64,000 nucleotides of DNA, taken from the NCBI RefSeq assembly GCF_000004075.3, contig NC_026659.2, positions 22,152,272 to 22,216,271 on the forward strand, read 5' to 3'. A program made the position numbers and the translations under genes. The stretch comes from Cucumis sativus (taxonomy: Eukaryota > Streptophyta > Magnoliopsida > Cucurbitales > Cucurbitaceae). Of this stretch, positions 32,908 to 45,247 are shown piece by piece (within the stretch, counting starts at the first letter, position 1; every line of letters starts with the position of its first letter). The notes under the pieces were generated by a model. It saw only the letters and a list, made by a program, of their open reading frames with translations, had not been told where the DNA came from and did no database searches.

Positions 32908-34818
32908 TTATACTGCTACTGTTTGAACTCTCTGCTTGTTGAGTCTCATGGATTTCCATATTCCATGGATAATGTATCGACACGTTAAGCTATTTGGAAG
33001 AAACCCTGCTTTTAACATTCGATCTTGCAGCTCCATCAACTTTGTTTCATTACCCACATCACGGTAAACCTTAACCAGAGAATTGAAACTTTCAGAGTCA
33101 AAGAACTGAAAATCTTTGGCAAATGAGACCAATAATGATTCTGCTTTATCAGCATTGCCTTCTTTGCAATATCCGTTTACCAATGCTCTACATATTTCAT
33201 GATCTGGAATCACTTCAGATTCAACCATTTCCACCATTAGACCTTCACCATCTACACTTCTGTTGATTTCACACATACAGTGTATGAGAGACTTATATGT
33301 ATCAGTGGTAGGTTTGTAATTCCTGTTTATCATTTCCAGTTTCAGAAGTAGTGCCTCAGACACATTATTACTTCTACAGAAAGATTCAATAAGCTTATTG
33401 TAGATATCAGAATCAGGTTGGAAACTGTCTTCAAGAATTCTCTCGAGAAGACTTTTAGCTGCGAATGGACGATCTTCTCGACACAATGATATGATAAGAT
33501 ACTTGTAGATATCGTGAGCAACAGTGACTCCAAGTTTCTGAATCTCTACAACCAAATTCAAAGCTGAGATCAACCTACCTTCTCTTCCATATCCTTCCAC
33601 CAAAATCCTACAAGTGAAACTATCTGGGTGAATACCAATTCCAATCATCTCGTGTAGCAATGATCTTGCCTCTTGCAGCATTCCATCCTTACAATATGCA
33701 CCAATTAGCGTATTGTACAACACAACGTCTGGATCCATTCCTCGGTCAATCATTCGATGAAATAGCTGATGGGCTTCTCTTACCCTTCCTAACCTACAAA
33801 GACCCCTCATCAAGGAAGTATATGAAACAAGATCAGGCATCACACCTCTCCTATACATTATCTTATACAAGTAAAATGCATCTTCTAATCTACCTCTTCT
33901 GACATAGCTATCAATCAAAGTATTGTAAGTCACAACGTCGGGATCAAACCCTTCCTCTTCCATCTTTTCCAAGAACCCATTAATCTTATTCACGTCCCCA
34001 TCTCTACACAGAACATAAGTCAAAATATTAAAAGTATATGCATTTGAGTGAACTCCAATCCTCCCCATCTCTTCATAAAGCTCCCAACATTGGGCATCAG
34101 ACTTCATCTTCGCCAGGCCATTTAGAATACAATTACAAGCAATCACATTTGGGACAAAACCCAATTTCACCATCTTCTTGAAGCTCCAATAACTTTCATG
34201 AATCAAATCCAACTTCACATATGCCTTAATTAGCATTTCAAAGATAACAGGGTTCCAATTACAGTGCTCAGTGCACAATACCAAATTCTGAAAAACATCC
34301 TCACTACTTGAGACATCTTTAGACAATTCAATCAATTCAGACAAAAACTTCATCGCCAAAGGAAATTGTCGAGACCAAGCCAAAATGTGGATAATTAGGC
34401 AATAATTGTGAGAACTAAGTCTAATATCCAAATCATATTTAACCCAATTGAAAAAAGCAAGAGCAGAGACGAAATTAGATTGGCACCTCAATAAAATCTT
34501 GGAGATTTGACGATGACCCAAGTGAGGAATAAGCTCTTTAATGTGGGATTGAAGAAGAGCTAACCTGGGGTTGTTCGTTTTAAGATGCGAAGAGACGAGT
34601 TCAACGATATTGAAGGGGTTTTGGTTTTGTGGAAGAAAATGGTAAAGAGGGTTGACGATTAATTTAGCTTCGGATTCAGGAATTGATTGCAAAAATGTTG
34701 AGGATGAAGAAGAAGAAGAAGAAGAAGAAGAAGAAGATAAAGTTGATTTAGAGAATGAAGTGTGGAAGAAGAAGGATTGCGCGAGTTTAGGAAGATTGGA
34801 AGCTGTAGTTCGAAGCAT
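32908..34818 (-). CDS. P-class pentatricopeptide repeat (PPR) protein
   Basis: This intronless gene encodes 636 residues. PPR proteins bind organellar RNA in mitochondria or chloroplasts and act in processing, stabilisation or translation. The N-terminus lacks acidic residues for about 45 positions and has a run of serines (28-40), as in organellar targeting peptides. From about residue 189 twelve consecutive 35-residue repeats follow, each with the pattern (N/D)xxTYNxLI...G...A..L...M...G..P, for example DVVTYNTLIDSYVRRGRLED. A partial thirteenth repeat follows. There is no E/DYW extension, so it is P-class. It may correspond to Arabidopsis At5g40400, a call based on memory of sequence and neighbourhood. 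The serine run is encoded by a GAA/TTC microsatellite and is likely length-variable. Confidence 0.92.
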   Translation of the reverse strand: MLRTTASNLPKLAQSFFFHTSFSKSTLSSSSSSSSSSSSSTFLQSIPESEAKLIVNPLYHFLPQNQNPFNIVELVSSHLKTNNPRLALLQSHIKELIPHLGHRQISKILLRCQSNFVSALAFFNWVKYDLDIRLSSHNYCLIIHILAWSRQFPLAMKFLSELIELSKDVSSSEDVFQNLVLCTEHCNWNPVIFEMLIKAYVKLDLIHESYWSFKKMVKLGFVPNVIACNCILNGLAKMKSDAQCWELYEEMGRIGVHSNAYTFNILTYVLCRDGDVNKINGFLEKMEEEGFDPDVVTYNTLIDSYVRRGRLEDAFYLYKIMYRRGVMPDLVSYTSLMRGLCRLGRVREAHQLFHRMIDRGMDPDVVLYNTLIGAYCKDGMLQEARSLLHEMIGIGIHPDSFTCRILVEGYGREGRLISALNLVVEIQKLGVTVAHDIYKYLIISLCREDRPFAAKSLLERILEDSFQPDSDIYNKLIESFCRSNNVSEALLLKLEMINRNYKPTTDTYKSLIHCMCEINRSVDGEGLMVEMVESEVIPDHEICRALVNGYCKEGNADKAESLLVSFAKDFQFFDSESFNSLVKVYRDVGNETKLMELQDRMLKAGFLPNSLTCRYIIHGIWKSMRLNKQRVQTVAV

Positions 34819-34852
34819 TGGCTATGGAAATATGGAAATATGGAAATAGAAA

Positions 34853-35764
34853 GAGAAGGTAGCGATTTGCAAAACAAAAAGAGTCGATAAAGAAGAAAGG
34901 AAGAAGGCAGCGATTCTAATCGGTTATCAATGATCAAAGGCTTTACCCACATACCAGTATCGGAGCGGTGTGAAGCTGATCTGGGAAAATGGGAGAGTTA
35001 CTGTGGGCCGAAACCCATTTCAGCCTCAATTTCGGCCCACTCTTCTCGTCAGGGAAAAAGTGAGGAGCAATTATAAGAGGAAATACAAAGAAGTTATGTT
35101 GACCATGGAAATAGCAAATTCAACCAATTGCATCAGCTAGGCCCAATACAAGTTTGTGGAGGTCCAAAGCCCAAGATCGACAACACTAGGCTTGAAACCA
35201 ATCTAACTAACTAATCAACACGTTAAAAGGGGGAAAATAAAAGTAAAGATTTGAGTCTGACATTGTTTCTTTCCCAACAACTTTAATAGAAAAAATGGTG
35301 TTAAGTAGATGGACACAAGGAATGCATGGGGATGGTTGTTGATATATGCAAGCAAAGCAATGACAATAATAAATAACCATGTGCAAATGATTGCTCTAAT
35401 CAAACTCACCATATTACATATCAATCATTGTTCTTCCACTTACATTTAAAAAACAAAAACTCCTTTCTCTTACTAAACAAAACCATCAATTATTTTAAAT
35501 CAAAAATAATAATGTACGAAAAATATTAAAGATTTAAGGAGAAATTTAATCTTTTATTTATTTGTTTTTACCTTTTTTATAAAAAGAAAAAAAAAGTCCA
35601 AACATTCAATTGTATTTAATAATTTTTATCATTAAAAAAAAATCAAAGTAGAGGAGGAAATAAAACTTATGGAAATTAGAATTACATCATCTTTTATAAC
35701 CATTTTAATGCCCCAAATTTATATGTGATAAAAGATTACAATTTGTAATAAGTTTAAACTATTT
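34853..35764. other. PPR promoter side and intergenic DNA
   Basis: Upstream of the PPR ATG there are GGCCCA/TGGGCC-type motifs (TGTGGGCCGAAACCCA near 35002, CGGCCCACTC near 35034, TAGGCCCAATA near 35138). These are site II-like elements common in promoters of organelle-related housekeeping genes. Beyond that no feature is seen. Confidence 0.45.
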
Positions 35765-36290
35765 TAAAAAGAAATCGCCATAAATATATGGCAGCTCGAG
35801 TTAAAAATACCCCTGAAATTTTAAAAGTTTAAAAGTGTTCTTAAACTTTAAGAAAATGGTTCAAAAATACTTTACTGTTAGTTTTGAATGAGATCCATTA
35901 AAGGTTTGTTTCAAAATAGCTCTAAAATAATTGTGGAAAAGTGTCATAAATATCTTTGAATTAAAAAAAAATACTCTTATTTATTCAAATTTTATACTAA
36001 TTTTTCTATTGACCAACATAAAATTAATTTTTTTATGAATTATAAATATTTTATCAATTCTTCTATTTTCTCTTCATAATTTTTCCTCTTTTTTACTTAG
36101 GATATATATGAAACTTTTCAATAGTTAAGAGATATTTTTTAAACAAAACTCTAACTAGTTTCATTTAAAATTAACGATGAAAACATTTTTGAACCATTTC
36201 AAATGTTTAAAGCATTTTTGGAACTTTTGAAAGTTTATAAGTATTTTTTTTTACTCAAGCTACGTAAATCTATGGATATTTTTTTAAAAG
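35765..36290. mobile_element. non-autonomous DNA element with ~100-bp terminal inverted repeats
   Basis: The left part (GCCATAAATATATGGCAGCTCGAGTTAAAAATAC... AAAATGGTTCAAAAATAC) is mirrored by the reverse complement of the right part (TATCCATAGATTTACGTAGCTTGAG... AAATGGTTCAAAAATG). This gives inverted repeats of roughly 100 bp around an AT-rich, non-coding centre. Long TIRs of this kind fit a Mutator-like MITE. Target-site duplication not resolved. Confidence 0.55.
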
Positions 36291-39200
36291 AAAATAATTT
36301 TAGCCTTTGTAATATTAGTAGCATGTATTCTTTGACTACAAAATCCAAGTCCCTCACTTGACCTATTACTAAAGATTGAATTGCAAATTTTGTATCTAGG
36401 AATGGAAGAAAGAATCAACCTAGTTATGATTTAAAAACTTCGATTTTAGTCTTTATAATTTGATTATATTTCATAAATAATATATATATATATATAGTTC
36501 GATAAAATTCACGTAAATAGTATTTATTATAAAAGCTATTTATCAAACTTAATCTGAATTCTAATTTGTAATAAATTGAGGACTAAATTCTAACTTTTTC
36601 AAAAATGGAAAAAAATGTTGACAAAAAGAACAAGCTAAATAGTGAGCTGAAGTGTAGTATTTTGTTCTAAAATATGACTATCATTTTATTTCAAATTACT
36701 ATCTCTACGTTAACATTTTAACACATTTAGTTTTATTTAATTAGGGTGAGATTAAATTATTAAACTTGAAAATGATAATCCATATCTTATTTAACTAATA
36801 GTTCTAAAGTTTGAAGAAGTACTTAACATATTTTATCATTTATATTTGTAAATATTTTCTTAATTTTTCGTGTATATATATATATATATATATATATAAT
36901 TTAAAAGCGAAAATTTAAATATATAAATAATTTTTTTTTGCAGAACAATTGAGGATATAATGAGGTAACTTTTAGGAAAGGTTTAGGTGTTAATTTGAAA
37001 GATTTGGACATGCAATAAATTAAAGGGTATAATTGAGATTTTCTTTACAAAAGAAGAAGTAATAAATGGTGGAATAATTGTAAATGTATAAATAAAGGTT
37101 TGTTGGTAAGTCGTAATTAATGCCATCTCTTAAGGGAAAAAAGACCATATTTAAGATTCTCAATTGATGAACTTAATGGCGAAGACTCATGAGAATTAAG
37201 TATCAAACAAATTAAAATTAAAGTACCAACACATTAAGTGTATGTTTACTAAGTACACACCTTATATCACTATTTAATAATGTGACATAATTAACATAAT
37301 TTCTTGGATAAGAGTGCATAAAACATTAAGAATATGTTCCAAGAAAAAAGGAATATATTCCAAAAGTAAGATTGATAGATATATACATATATATGGTAAA
37401 AGAGTCGACAAAAGATACTTTATAATTATTTAGTTTAAGTGTTAATAAACATGCGGTGAAGTAGATGGTTTATTCAAACCTCTAACCTTCAACAATTTTG
37501 TTTTCTTCTAATGAAATACAATCGTTGAGAGAAACGACTTTTTTCGACACATTTTTAAGGTATCGAAAAAAATATAATGTATGTTATACTAGTGGCATCG
37601 AGAAAAGAGTGATTATTTTTTCAATTTTATACCTTCACCCTTTCTAAATGCTATAAGTTTGAAGGCATATGCTTAATCAATTTAATTATGTTTAAAATTT
37701 GAGGAACAGTTATTTTTAAATTCTTTTAAAGAATATTATTTTAAATGACAAAAACGATTGAAAATATTTATATTTTTGATAGACTGCAATATACTTACAT
37801 CTATATCTCTCAGCATTTATCACTAAAGTGATAGATATATATTGATAAATAAATGTATATTGATACATATTTTAATTCATTTTACAATATTTGAAAACAA
37901 TCTTTTTATTATGTACCATATAATAACTTACTTTAATTGCAACAACTTAGATTTCATCCCCGTTTCTCTTTCTTAAGTCGTACACATAATTAACCACCTC
38001 ATCCATAGATTTTAAAAAGCCTAGTTAAAACTATTTTATCTAAACATATTTAACTATGGATCAATCGAAGATTTATAATGATCTAATGATTGCAATTAAT
38101 TACATTATAACGACACTATTTGGAATATTATTTTTAGTTGCTTTGTTAACTCTTAGTAACAGCTTGGCTTTGTGGATTTATTCTGTGAAAGAGAAAACAT
38201 CAAATTAAGTGATTGATTGATTATTACAAAGTTACCAAACTTATGGTTGAATGAAAGACATATTTTTTTTGGATCAGTTGATGAGTGATATGATACTTAA
38301 ATCAACAGTACAAACAGAAAGCTAAGTAGTAAGTTCAAGTTTTTTCTTTGTGTGTGTGGAAAAGAATAGGGGTTTTGAGTAGGTCAAATATAAGAGCTTT
38401 GGAAGACCTGTCTGTACTATTACCAATACCAAATATATATAGAACAATATATATAATAAATAAATAAATAAATGATTTTAAAATTCAAATACTAAAATAT
38501 TATTATTAAAAAAATATATATATATATATATAAAGAAGAAGAATTAAAGTATTATAGAGAAAAGTTTGAATTACAATATGACTCTTTCTTTGACAGTGAC
38601 AAATGATTCTTAAGAGAGGGAATATATTAAAGGGAAGAAAGCTATGGTTTTTATTTATATATTATTTATATTATCTTATTCTTATGTTTCATTTTTTTTA
38701 TTTTTGTTTTTTGTTTTTAAATTTCTTTTCATCTTCTTAGTACAAAGAACTATTTAGAATAAAGTTATTATGATCTTTTTTTTTTGTTTCCTCTAATTGT
38801 CTCAGCATCACTTTGTGGGTCATTTCTTTTTTCTTTTTACAATTTTCCAATTATTATCCATTTGCATATTGTTATAATTTAAAATTAGTGCTTTCATAAT
38901 ATATTTAAATTCCGTTTAATAATATTTTGTTTTTTTCTTACTAATGTTTACAAAAAAGATAATAATAATAATAATAATCATACCAATCTTAAATCTAAAA
39001 ATTAGTAGTTTTATTTTGAAAATTTAGTTAGATGAAAATTATTGTAAGAAATTATTTTTTTTTAAAAAAATAGAATTAATTTTGAAAACCCAAAAATAAA
39101 AATAAAAAACTACCAAACAAGTCTTAAAGTTTTTTAAAATTATGTCTTTGTTAATTTTCTCACAATTTCTTTAAAATGGTTTTCATCTTTAGTTAGGTAT

Positions 39201-40840
39201 CATTTCGAATGGTTCATATACAAATTTCACGTTCTAATTAACTTTTTTTTAAGATTATATTTTTTAGTTTTCAAAATATAACTAAATTGAATTTAGTAGA
39301 TAGTTTCTTGAATTAAATGGTAGTTGTGATTTTAGTCTTAATTTTAAAAAGTAAAAATTAAATAGCTATTAAAGAATAATAACGTATATTGTTGGTCCAC
39401 TTTATTAATTATTCTAATTGTTAATTATATATAATGATGACCTAGTAATTTTTTTAAAAAAAGTCCATATATATAGCTTATAAATTGTCCAAGTTGATCT
39501 TAGAGTCGATGTTTAAGATTTTGTCAAGAAATATTTTGCTTGTAGGGCTAATTCAAATCTTCATTTTTTACACTTCATGGAGGTTGGTTTACTGTCCATT
39601 TTGCTTTGTTGATTTATTTATATAAGAATTATGACTATCATTATATTAAACTAATTTATCAACATATAATAACAACCATGCAAATTAGATTATGTCTTCG
39701 TCACAATACTAATTATATCTCATATACAAAAAGTTAGAAATATTTACAAAAGTATAGAAAATTTTTAGATTCTATCAACGAAATCCAAACAATATTCTAT
39801 ACTTATTGTTGATGATTATTTTTATAATGGGTATAATTGACATATAACACAAATAGCAACTACAAAGTCAAGTAGAGAACACAATATACAAGCAGAAAGT
39901 GATAACTTATGACTCAAATAGCAATAGAAAAAAGTGGTTAGCTCGAGTCAAGCCCAAGCCCAAGCCCAAGCCCCATACCCAGTGTATTCGAAATCGACCC
40001 TACCAAATGCACAAGACATGTTTTACACACGCCTCTAACCAAAAGATCATTTAGAGCCCTAAATATGGCATAAGGAAAATGTTTGGCCTTAGGCCAACCC
40101 TAAGCAAACGAAAAATAAAAATGTCCCTTGACTCGAATCCTACCCAGAAAACTTTAAAGAACAAATTAAAATAAACTTTCAGTAAATACATCATTATAAC
40201 TTCATTTGAGGTAACTTAAATAATTCTACCTTTAAACTCTATAACTTACACGTTTTTCATCCCTATGACATAAACAATAGAGTGATGGCTAGTATTATAT
40301 GTGTTTTGTTATGAACATTCACACTAGTGGTTAAAAAGAAGAAAGAAAGAAAATGGTCATTCCAAAAACAAATGATAATGGGAAACTTCAAATTAGTTCC
40401 CTCAATTTAAAATTATGTATACTTAGTAGTAAGTTGCGTATGGCGCCAGCAGAAAGGCGTCATGAATGATGATGAAGTAAAATGACCAAAGAAACCAAAA
40501 TTGTAAACAATATTCACAAAACTAGGAAGGATTTCAAAACATGGAACCGCGTTTCAAATGGTAGAGAAAAAGTAGAAAATTTTGGGGATAAGTGCTTTTT
40601 TGATTTCCTTTGAGTATTTAAAGAATCACTCATCAAATTCTAAAATCCAAAAAAGCCAATAAAAGCTTAGCATCATAATCCATTCCAATCTACAAAAGTG
40701 AAATGGCACTCACTTTAATTACCCAAAAACACCAAGCCCATTTTCGTAATCAAGTTTCTATATAACTACAACTCACAAACTTATTCCAAAAAAATGTTCT
40801 AATAAAATCAGATATATACACACACACACCAAAATCTCTC
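36291..40840. other. gene-poor intergenic region
   Basis: No coding region is supported. It holds (TA)n microsatellites near 36873-36898 and 38515-38531, a degenerate CTATCA-family relative at about 37690-37905, an (ATA)n tract near 38958, and a short AAGCCC tandem near 39948-39973. Confidence 0.5.
39948..39973. repeat. CAAGCC hexanucleotide tandem
   Basis: CAAGCCCAAGCCCAAGCC: about four units of a 6-bp repeat (AAGCCC) in otherwise AT-rich DNA. Confidence 0.75.
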
Positions 40841-40841
40841 C

Positions 40842-40863
40842 ATATATATATATATATATATAT
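40842..40863. repeat. (TA)n microsatellite upstream of the DUF761 gene
   Basis: An alternating AT tract lies about 25-45 bp before the ATG at 40886, preceded by a short (CA)n at about 40818-40829. It probably overlaps the core promoter or leader. Confidence 0.7.
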
Positions 40864-40885
40864 TTCTTTCTCTCTCTCTTTCTCT

Positions 40886-41449
40886 ATGATGAAAATGGCT
40901 ATTGGTCCATCTTCACCAAACATCCTTCCTTCTCCCCAAATTTTCTCCATCAAATCCTCACATTCATCCACCTTAATTTTTGTAAAGTTCAAAACTTTCA
41001 TCCACACTATCATCTTCTCTCAATTTTGCCGATTGGCTCGAGCCATCTCCCGAGCCAAATCGACAGTGGTTCATATTCTAAAGAAAAGTTATCACTACAA
41101 GGACAAGAACAAGAACAAGATCTTTTTCGGTTCGTTTAGGCTCCATTACAATTGGTGTTCTTCCCATGTGATGCCCGTGCCCGATCCCATATGGGAATTA
41201 GGGCACTTTTACTACGACCATGCTACCTCCACAGCTGCCGATGGCTCGCAACTGTCTGGATATTTGCAGTGGTTGGAAGAGAGAAAATTGGAGAGTGAAA
41301 CAATGACGACGGCAACGGGAACAACGGCAGAAATGAATGAGATCGACAAATTGGCGGAGATGTTCATTGCAAGCTGCCATGAGAAATTCAGGTTGGAGAA
41401 ACAAGAATCTGCTAGGAGATTTCAAGCAATGATGGCTAGAAGCATGTGA
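40886..41449 (+). CDS. DUF761 domain protein (cotton-fiber-protein-like)
   Basis: This intronless frame encodes 187 residues. The C-terminal signature of DUF761 is clear at residues about 151-187: EIDKLAEMFIASCHEKFRLE then KQESARRFQAMMARS. The middle contains a hydrophobic-basic stretch (about 31-60) and a Tyr/Trp-rich part. The function of the family is poorly known; members are small plant proteins first noted in cotton fibre and vascular tissue. The ATG at 40886 (MMKMAIGP) follows a CT-rich leader and is the first in frame. Confidence 0.85.
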   Translation: MMKMAIGPSSPNILPSPQIFSIKSSHSSTLIFVKFKTFIHTIIFSQFCRLARAISRAKSTVVHILKKSYHYKDKNKNKIFFGSFRLHYNWCSSHVMPVPDPIWELGHFYYDHATSTAADGSQLSGYLQWLEERKLESETMTTATGTTAEMNEIDKLAEMFIASCHEKFRLEKQESARRFQAMMARSM

Positions 41450-44014
41450 AAGCAAAACAGAATTGAGAAAGAAAACAAAGAATAGTTGAAAGGTTTTTGG
41501 GGATTGGGAAATTATTAAATAGATGAAGGTGAGTTTGGAGGGGGTGTGTGGTAATGTTTTTGTGAAATTATTATTGTTTAATGTAAATTATTTGGGGGTG
41601 GAATCAATCATATTTTCATCATATCCAAACATTAAGCTACTTAATTAAATTAGTTTTCTTTAGGATATATAGTATGTGTTTTATCTTTTGAAATATTTCT
41701 CCATGTTTTAGAGTTACACAAGCTGCATGATCTACCAGCTTTGATATCATGATTATTTCTTACTTTTTTTTATTCCTTTAGAAATTTGGTTGATAAAATA
41801 TTCAAAAGTGTTTCCAAAAAGCAAGATAAAGAACATCAACCACAGTTTTACTGGTCCAAAACCAAACCCCTTCAAATCCATTCAATTGCATAAATTTTGG
41901 GTCATTTTCTGTCCGGAATAATTGAAAACTTGATAATTGTTTTAAATGACAAAACTGTTCAATTTATATAGTTTTCAATATATCAAAATATCATTGTATA
42001 ACTGTAATTATCGCATTGTCTCTTGTTATCAAGTGATAGAGACGGTTTCTTTCAGGCAGTCGGTAAATAGTGTACCATATTTTGTTATATTTATAAAAAA
42101 AGTTAAATGAATTCCTCGTTTGTATCGTAGAAACGAAAAGATAAAAGGAAAAGAAAAATAGAGAGAATAATTAGCTAGACAGAGGAGTATGGATGAATCA
42201 CTTTCAAATTTTATTTTTCCAGCTTTTTTGGGGTTAATACGGTGTCGTTTAGTTGAACATTAGAGACAATTCCACATGTCAAAAAGGGGAAAAAATGACC
42301 CAACTTGTCTTGCAGATTGACAACCATTGAAACATAAAATACAAAAGACAGAAATAAAAAGAAGAAAACATAACACAAAATTATTTGCTATTGGCTTTAT
42401 GTTATATATATATATATATATAGAATTGTTTTTGTTTTGGTTATTCCAAGTAGGGCTAGTAGTAGGGTTGATGATTGATTAATTATATGTTAAAGCTAAG
42501 TTTAATTTAATCAGCTTTGTTAATTTGAGTCTTTAAATCTTTTTGTTTAGAAAAGAAAAAACCCCATTACTATTATTATTATACATTATCATGGTTTATA
42601 AATTTCACTTTTGTTAGTACACAGGAAGAAAAAGCAAATTAAAGGTTAAAAAAGAAAGTCTTTTTAAAACGGTTTACACATAATATTTACTATAGGTGTT
42701 GTTTATCAATTCAAACGTTAACATGATTAGCAAAGTCATGTGGTGCAACCATATTACGACTTTTAAGAGAGCATAAAAAAAGTAAAATTGGATACATGTT
42801 TGTTGCCAATGATTATATAAAGCTTGAATTTCATCAACAATAATCAATTGGAGATGTTTGATCGTTAAACTTACATGTAAACGTATTTTAATCACACACA
42901 TCTTATAAATCGGTTTGAAAATAGAGTTTTTGCTAGTCGTCTATTTGAGAAAGAGGTTCAATTTAAAGATATAATAAAAAACGGGATGTGAGATTATAAA
43001 ATAGTACGGGTAAGTATTAGGATTATAATTAAAAGTAATAATGCTATAAACATAACCAAGAAGAAGTGGGAATTGTTGTTAGATTCAAAATTGAGAATGA
43101 TGGAGGGATCGGAGTATTATTGTTGTGAAGTCACATCTTGAGGCAGTTGGTGAATGGTGCACCACATTACTAAGTTGTTGTTTGCAAAAAAGAAAGGTTC
43201 AAAGATTGGAATTAGTCATGTCCGATTGAGTGCAACCATGACTTTTGGAATTTGGACACACCACCTTTTTCAGATTGTTGCCTTACACATTAATCATTAT
43301 ACCCTCTCATTTCTTAGCCAATATTTTGAGATAAAAAAGACAAATATATTTTGTTTTTTACGCTTCCAATGGGGAACCAGTTGTATATTGTCACACATTG
43401 AAAAAGTTTAATTAAGTTAATTATAGGATGGATGAGATTGAATAGTATAAAAATTCAATTAGTGGATTTATCTCCTTTGTAAGTCATGATTTTTTTTTAG
43501 ATTGATGGTTTTCCACACGTAGAGAACTGGGATAGAATTTAATTTTTCAAACGTATTTTAATTCAAGGTCTATACAAACTCATTTTAGTAATGTCGTCTA
43601 ACAATACTTACTTTCTTTCTTCTTGTAAATAATGTCACGTATGTGTATTGCTAGTTGTAATCACTTTGATGATGAATGTGTCGTAATTCATTCAATCATT
43701 TTTTTCCAACTAAAATCATGCTGCAAGTGTGAGTAAGAAATTTCAAATCATTGGAAAACGGTTAAAAAGCTAAAGTCAAAAACATTTAAAAGTAGAAAAG
43801 TTAAAATTCAAAACACAAAACGAACATCTAATATTACTCTCAATATAAATGTATAGGATGGATGGAATCACATGGGATGATGAGAAAAAGTATATATTAT
43901 ATTATTATTGGGGCATTATTATTATTTATTAGCACATAGCTTCTCATTTATAAAGATGAACCTAAAATGAAAAAAGTAAAGAAAAAAAGAATAATATGTC
44001 CGTACAGAATTTAC

Positions 44015-44126
44015 CTCTTTGAAGACATTATAAACCACTCTCTCAAATTCCCACATCGTCATTCCGTCTTCATTGGGATCAATGCCAATAATTTTCCATC
44101 TTCCTAAAGTAACTTCTTTGTAAATC
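44015..44126 (-). other. orphan exon-like ORF
   Basis: On the minus strand, 112 bp lie between a good acceptor (TTTTTTTTGTAG|G) and a good donor (AAAGAG|GTAAAT). They encode IYKEVTLGRWKIIGIDPNED followed by GMTMWEFERVVYNVFKE. The composition is strongly protein-like and the frame is open throughout. I do not recognise the family and see no partner exons nearby; it may be a gene fragment. Confidence 0.35.
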
Positions 44127-45201
44127 CTACAAAAAAAAATCTCTAACATATAATGATTTGACCCTTTAATCTTATCGTAAAGTAATTTCGAGTGAAATTA
44201 AAAACGTAATTACAAGTTACGTGTAGAGTAAATGACGATATTATTACCATTTTGAAAATATAAAGGATAATATGTAATGTTTGAATAGGTTAATTATGAC
44301 ATATTTCAAGTTAGGTTACAATTTTAATATTTGAACTTTAAATATTTTGTACAAGTGACTAGTGTGTTTTTAATTCAGCGTATCTAATAGATCTTTAAAT
44401 TTATAATTTTGTGTTATTAATAGGTCATTGACATTGTTCGAATATTTTTAAATAACAAATATAATATAGAAAATTAATATGCTAAAGTTATATTAGACAT
44501 GATTCATCATCTTTAATAAATGTTGCTAAAATGAGTTGAAATCAATATTGTAATTTGTATGACCTTCCATCCTAGTGGTAGAAGATTCGATCATCATCTC
44601 CTTTTAGAAGAAATGTCTTATAAATCAAAACAACACATATCAAAAAGGTCCTAATCAGTCTCAATATACAGAGAAAGCCATTGTGGCACTGGCAAATCAA
44701 GATCCGAGCTAGAAGGAGCAAATTTAGGCAACAACAATGTTACAAGTTTTAGGAACAAAATGTAAGCCCTAACATCTCATATTTATTTAATAAAGTATAG
44801 GCTTCTACATAGACCACTCGAAAAGGAAATAATGAGAAATCAAATAATAATAAATTTGGAGTTGTTGCATTATATCATACGCGTCATACTCTAACATACT
44901 CATAAATGTTACACTAAAATAACAATAATAAACCTTGAATATATTAGAAATCTCTTAAACACGGAAGTAAAAAATTTATTAAACGTTTTTGAAGTTTAAC
45001 GATTCTAAGTTGTATGTAGTTTTAAATTTTGTTGGGTACAATGTTAAAGTGAAAAAGAATTGCAAAATTTGGGCCACCAACCACTATAGATTATAGTAAT
45101 AATTTAAGACACTAATCTATATGCAAAAATTGATAAGGATAATTATAAATAATTTATGAAAGTAAAAAAAAAAAAAAAGCAATGATATGGAGAAGCCTTT
45201 T

Positions 45202-45206
<5 letters not shown>

Positions 45207-45244
<38 letters not shown>
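45207..45244. repeat. (GA)19 microsatellite
   Basis: An uninterrupted GA dinucleotide tract of about 38 bp. GA repeats of this kind are targets of plant GAGA-binding (BBR/BPC) proteins when in promoters, but no adjacent gene was identified. Confidence 0.85.

Positions 45245-45247
<3 letters not shown>

Noticed and set aside
41198..41455. 85-codon minus-strand frame over the DUF761 gene.
   Set aside because: Shadow of the DUF761 CDS, with no domain of its own.
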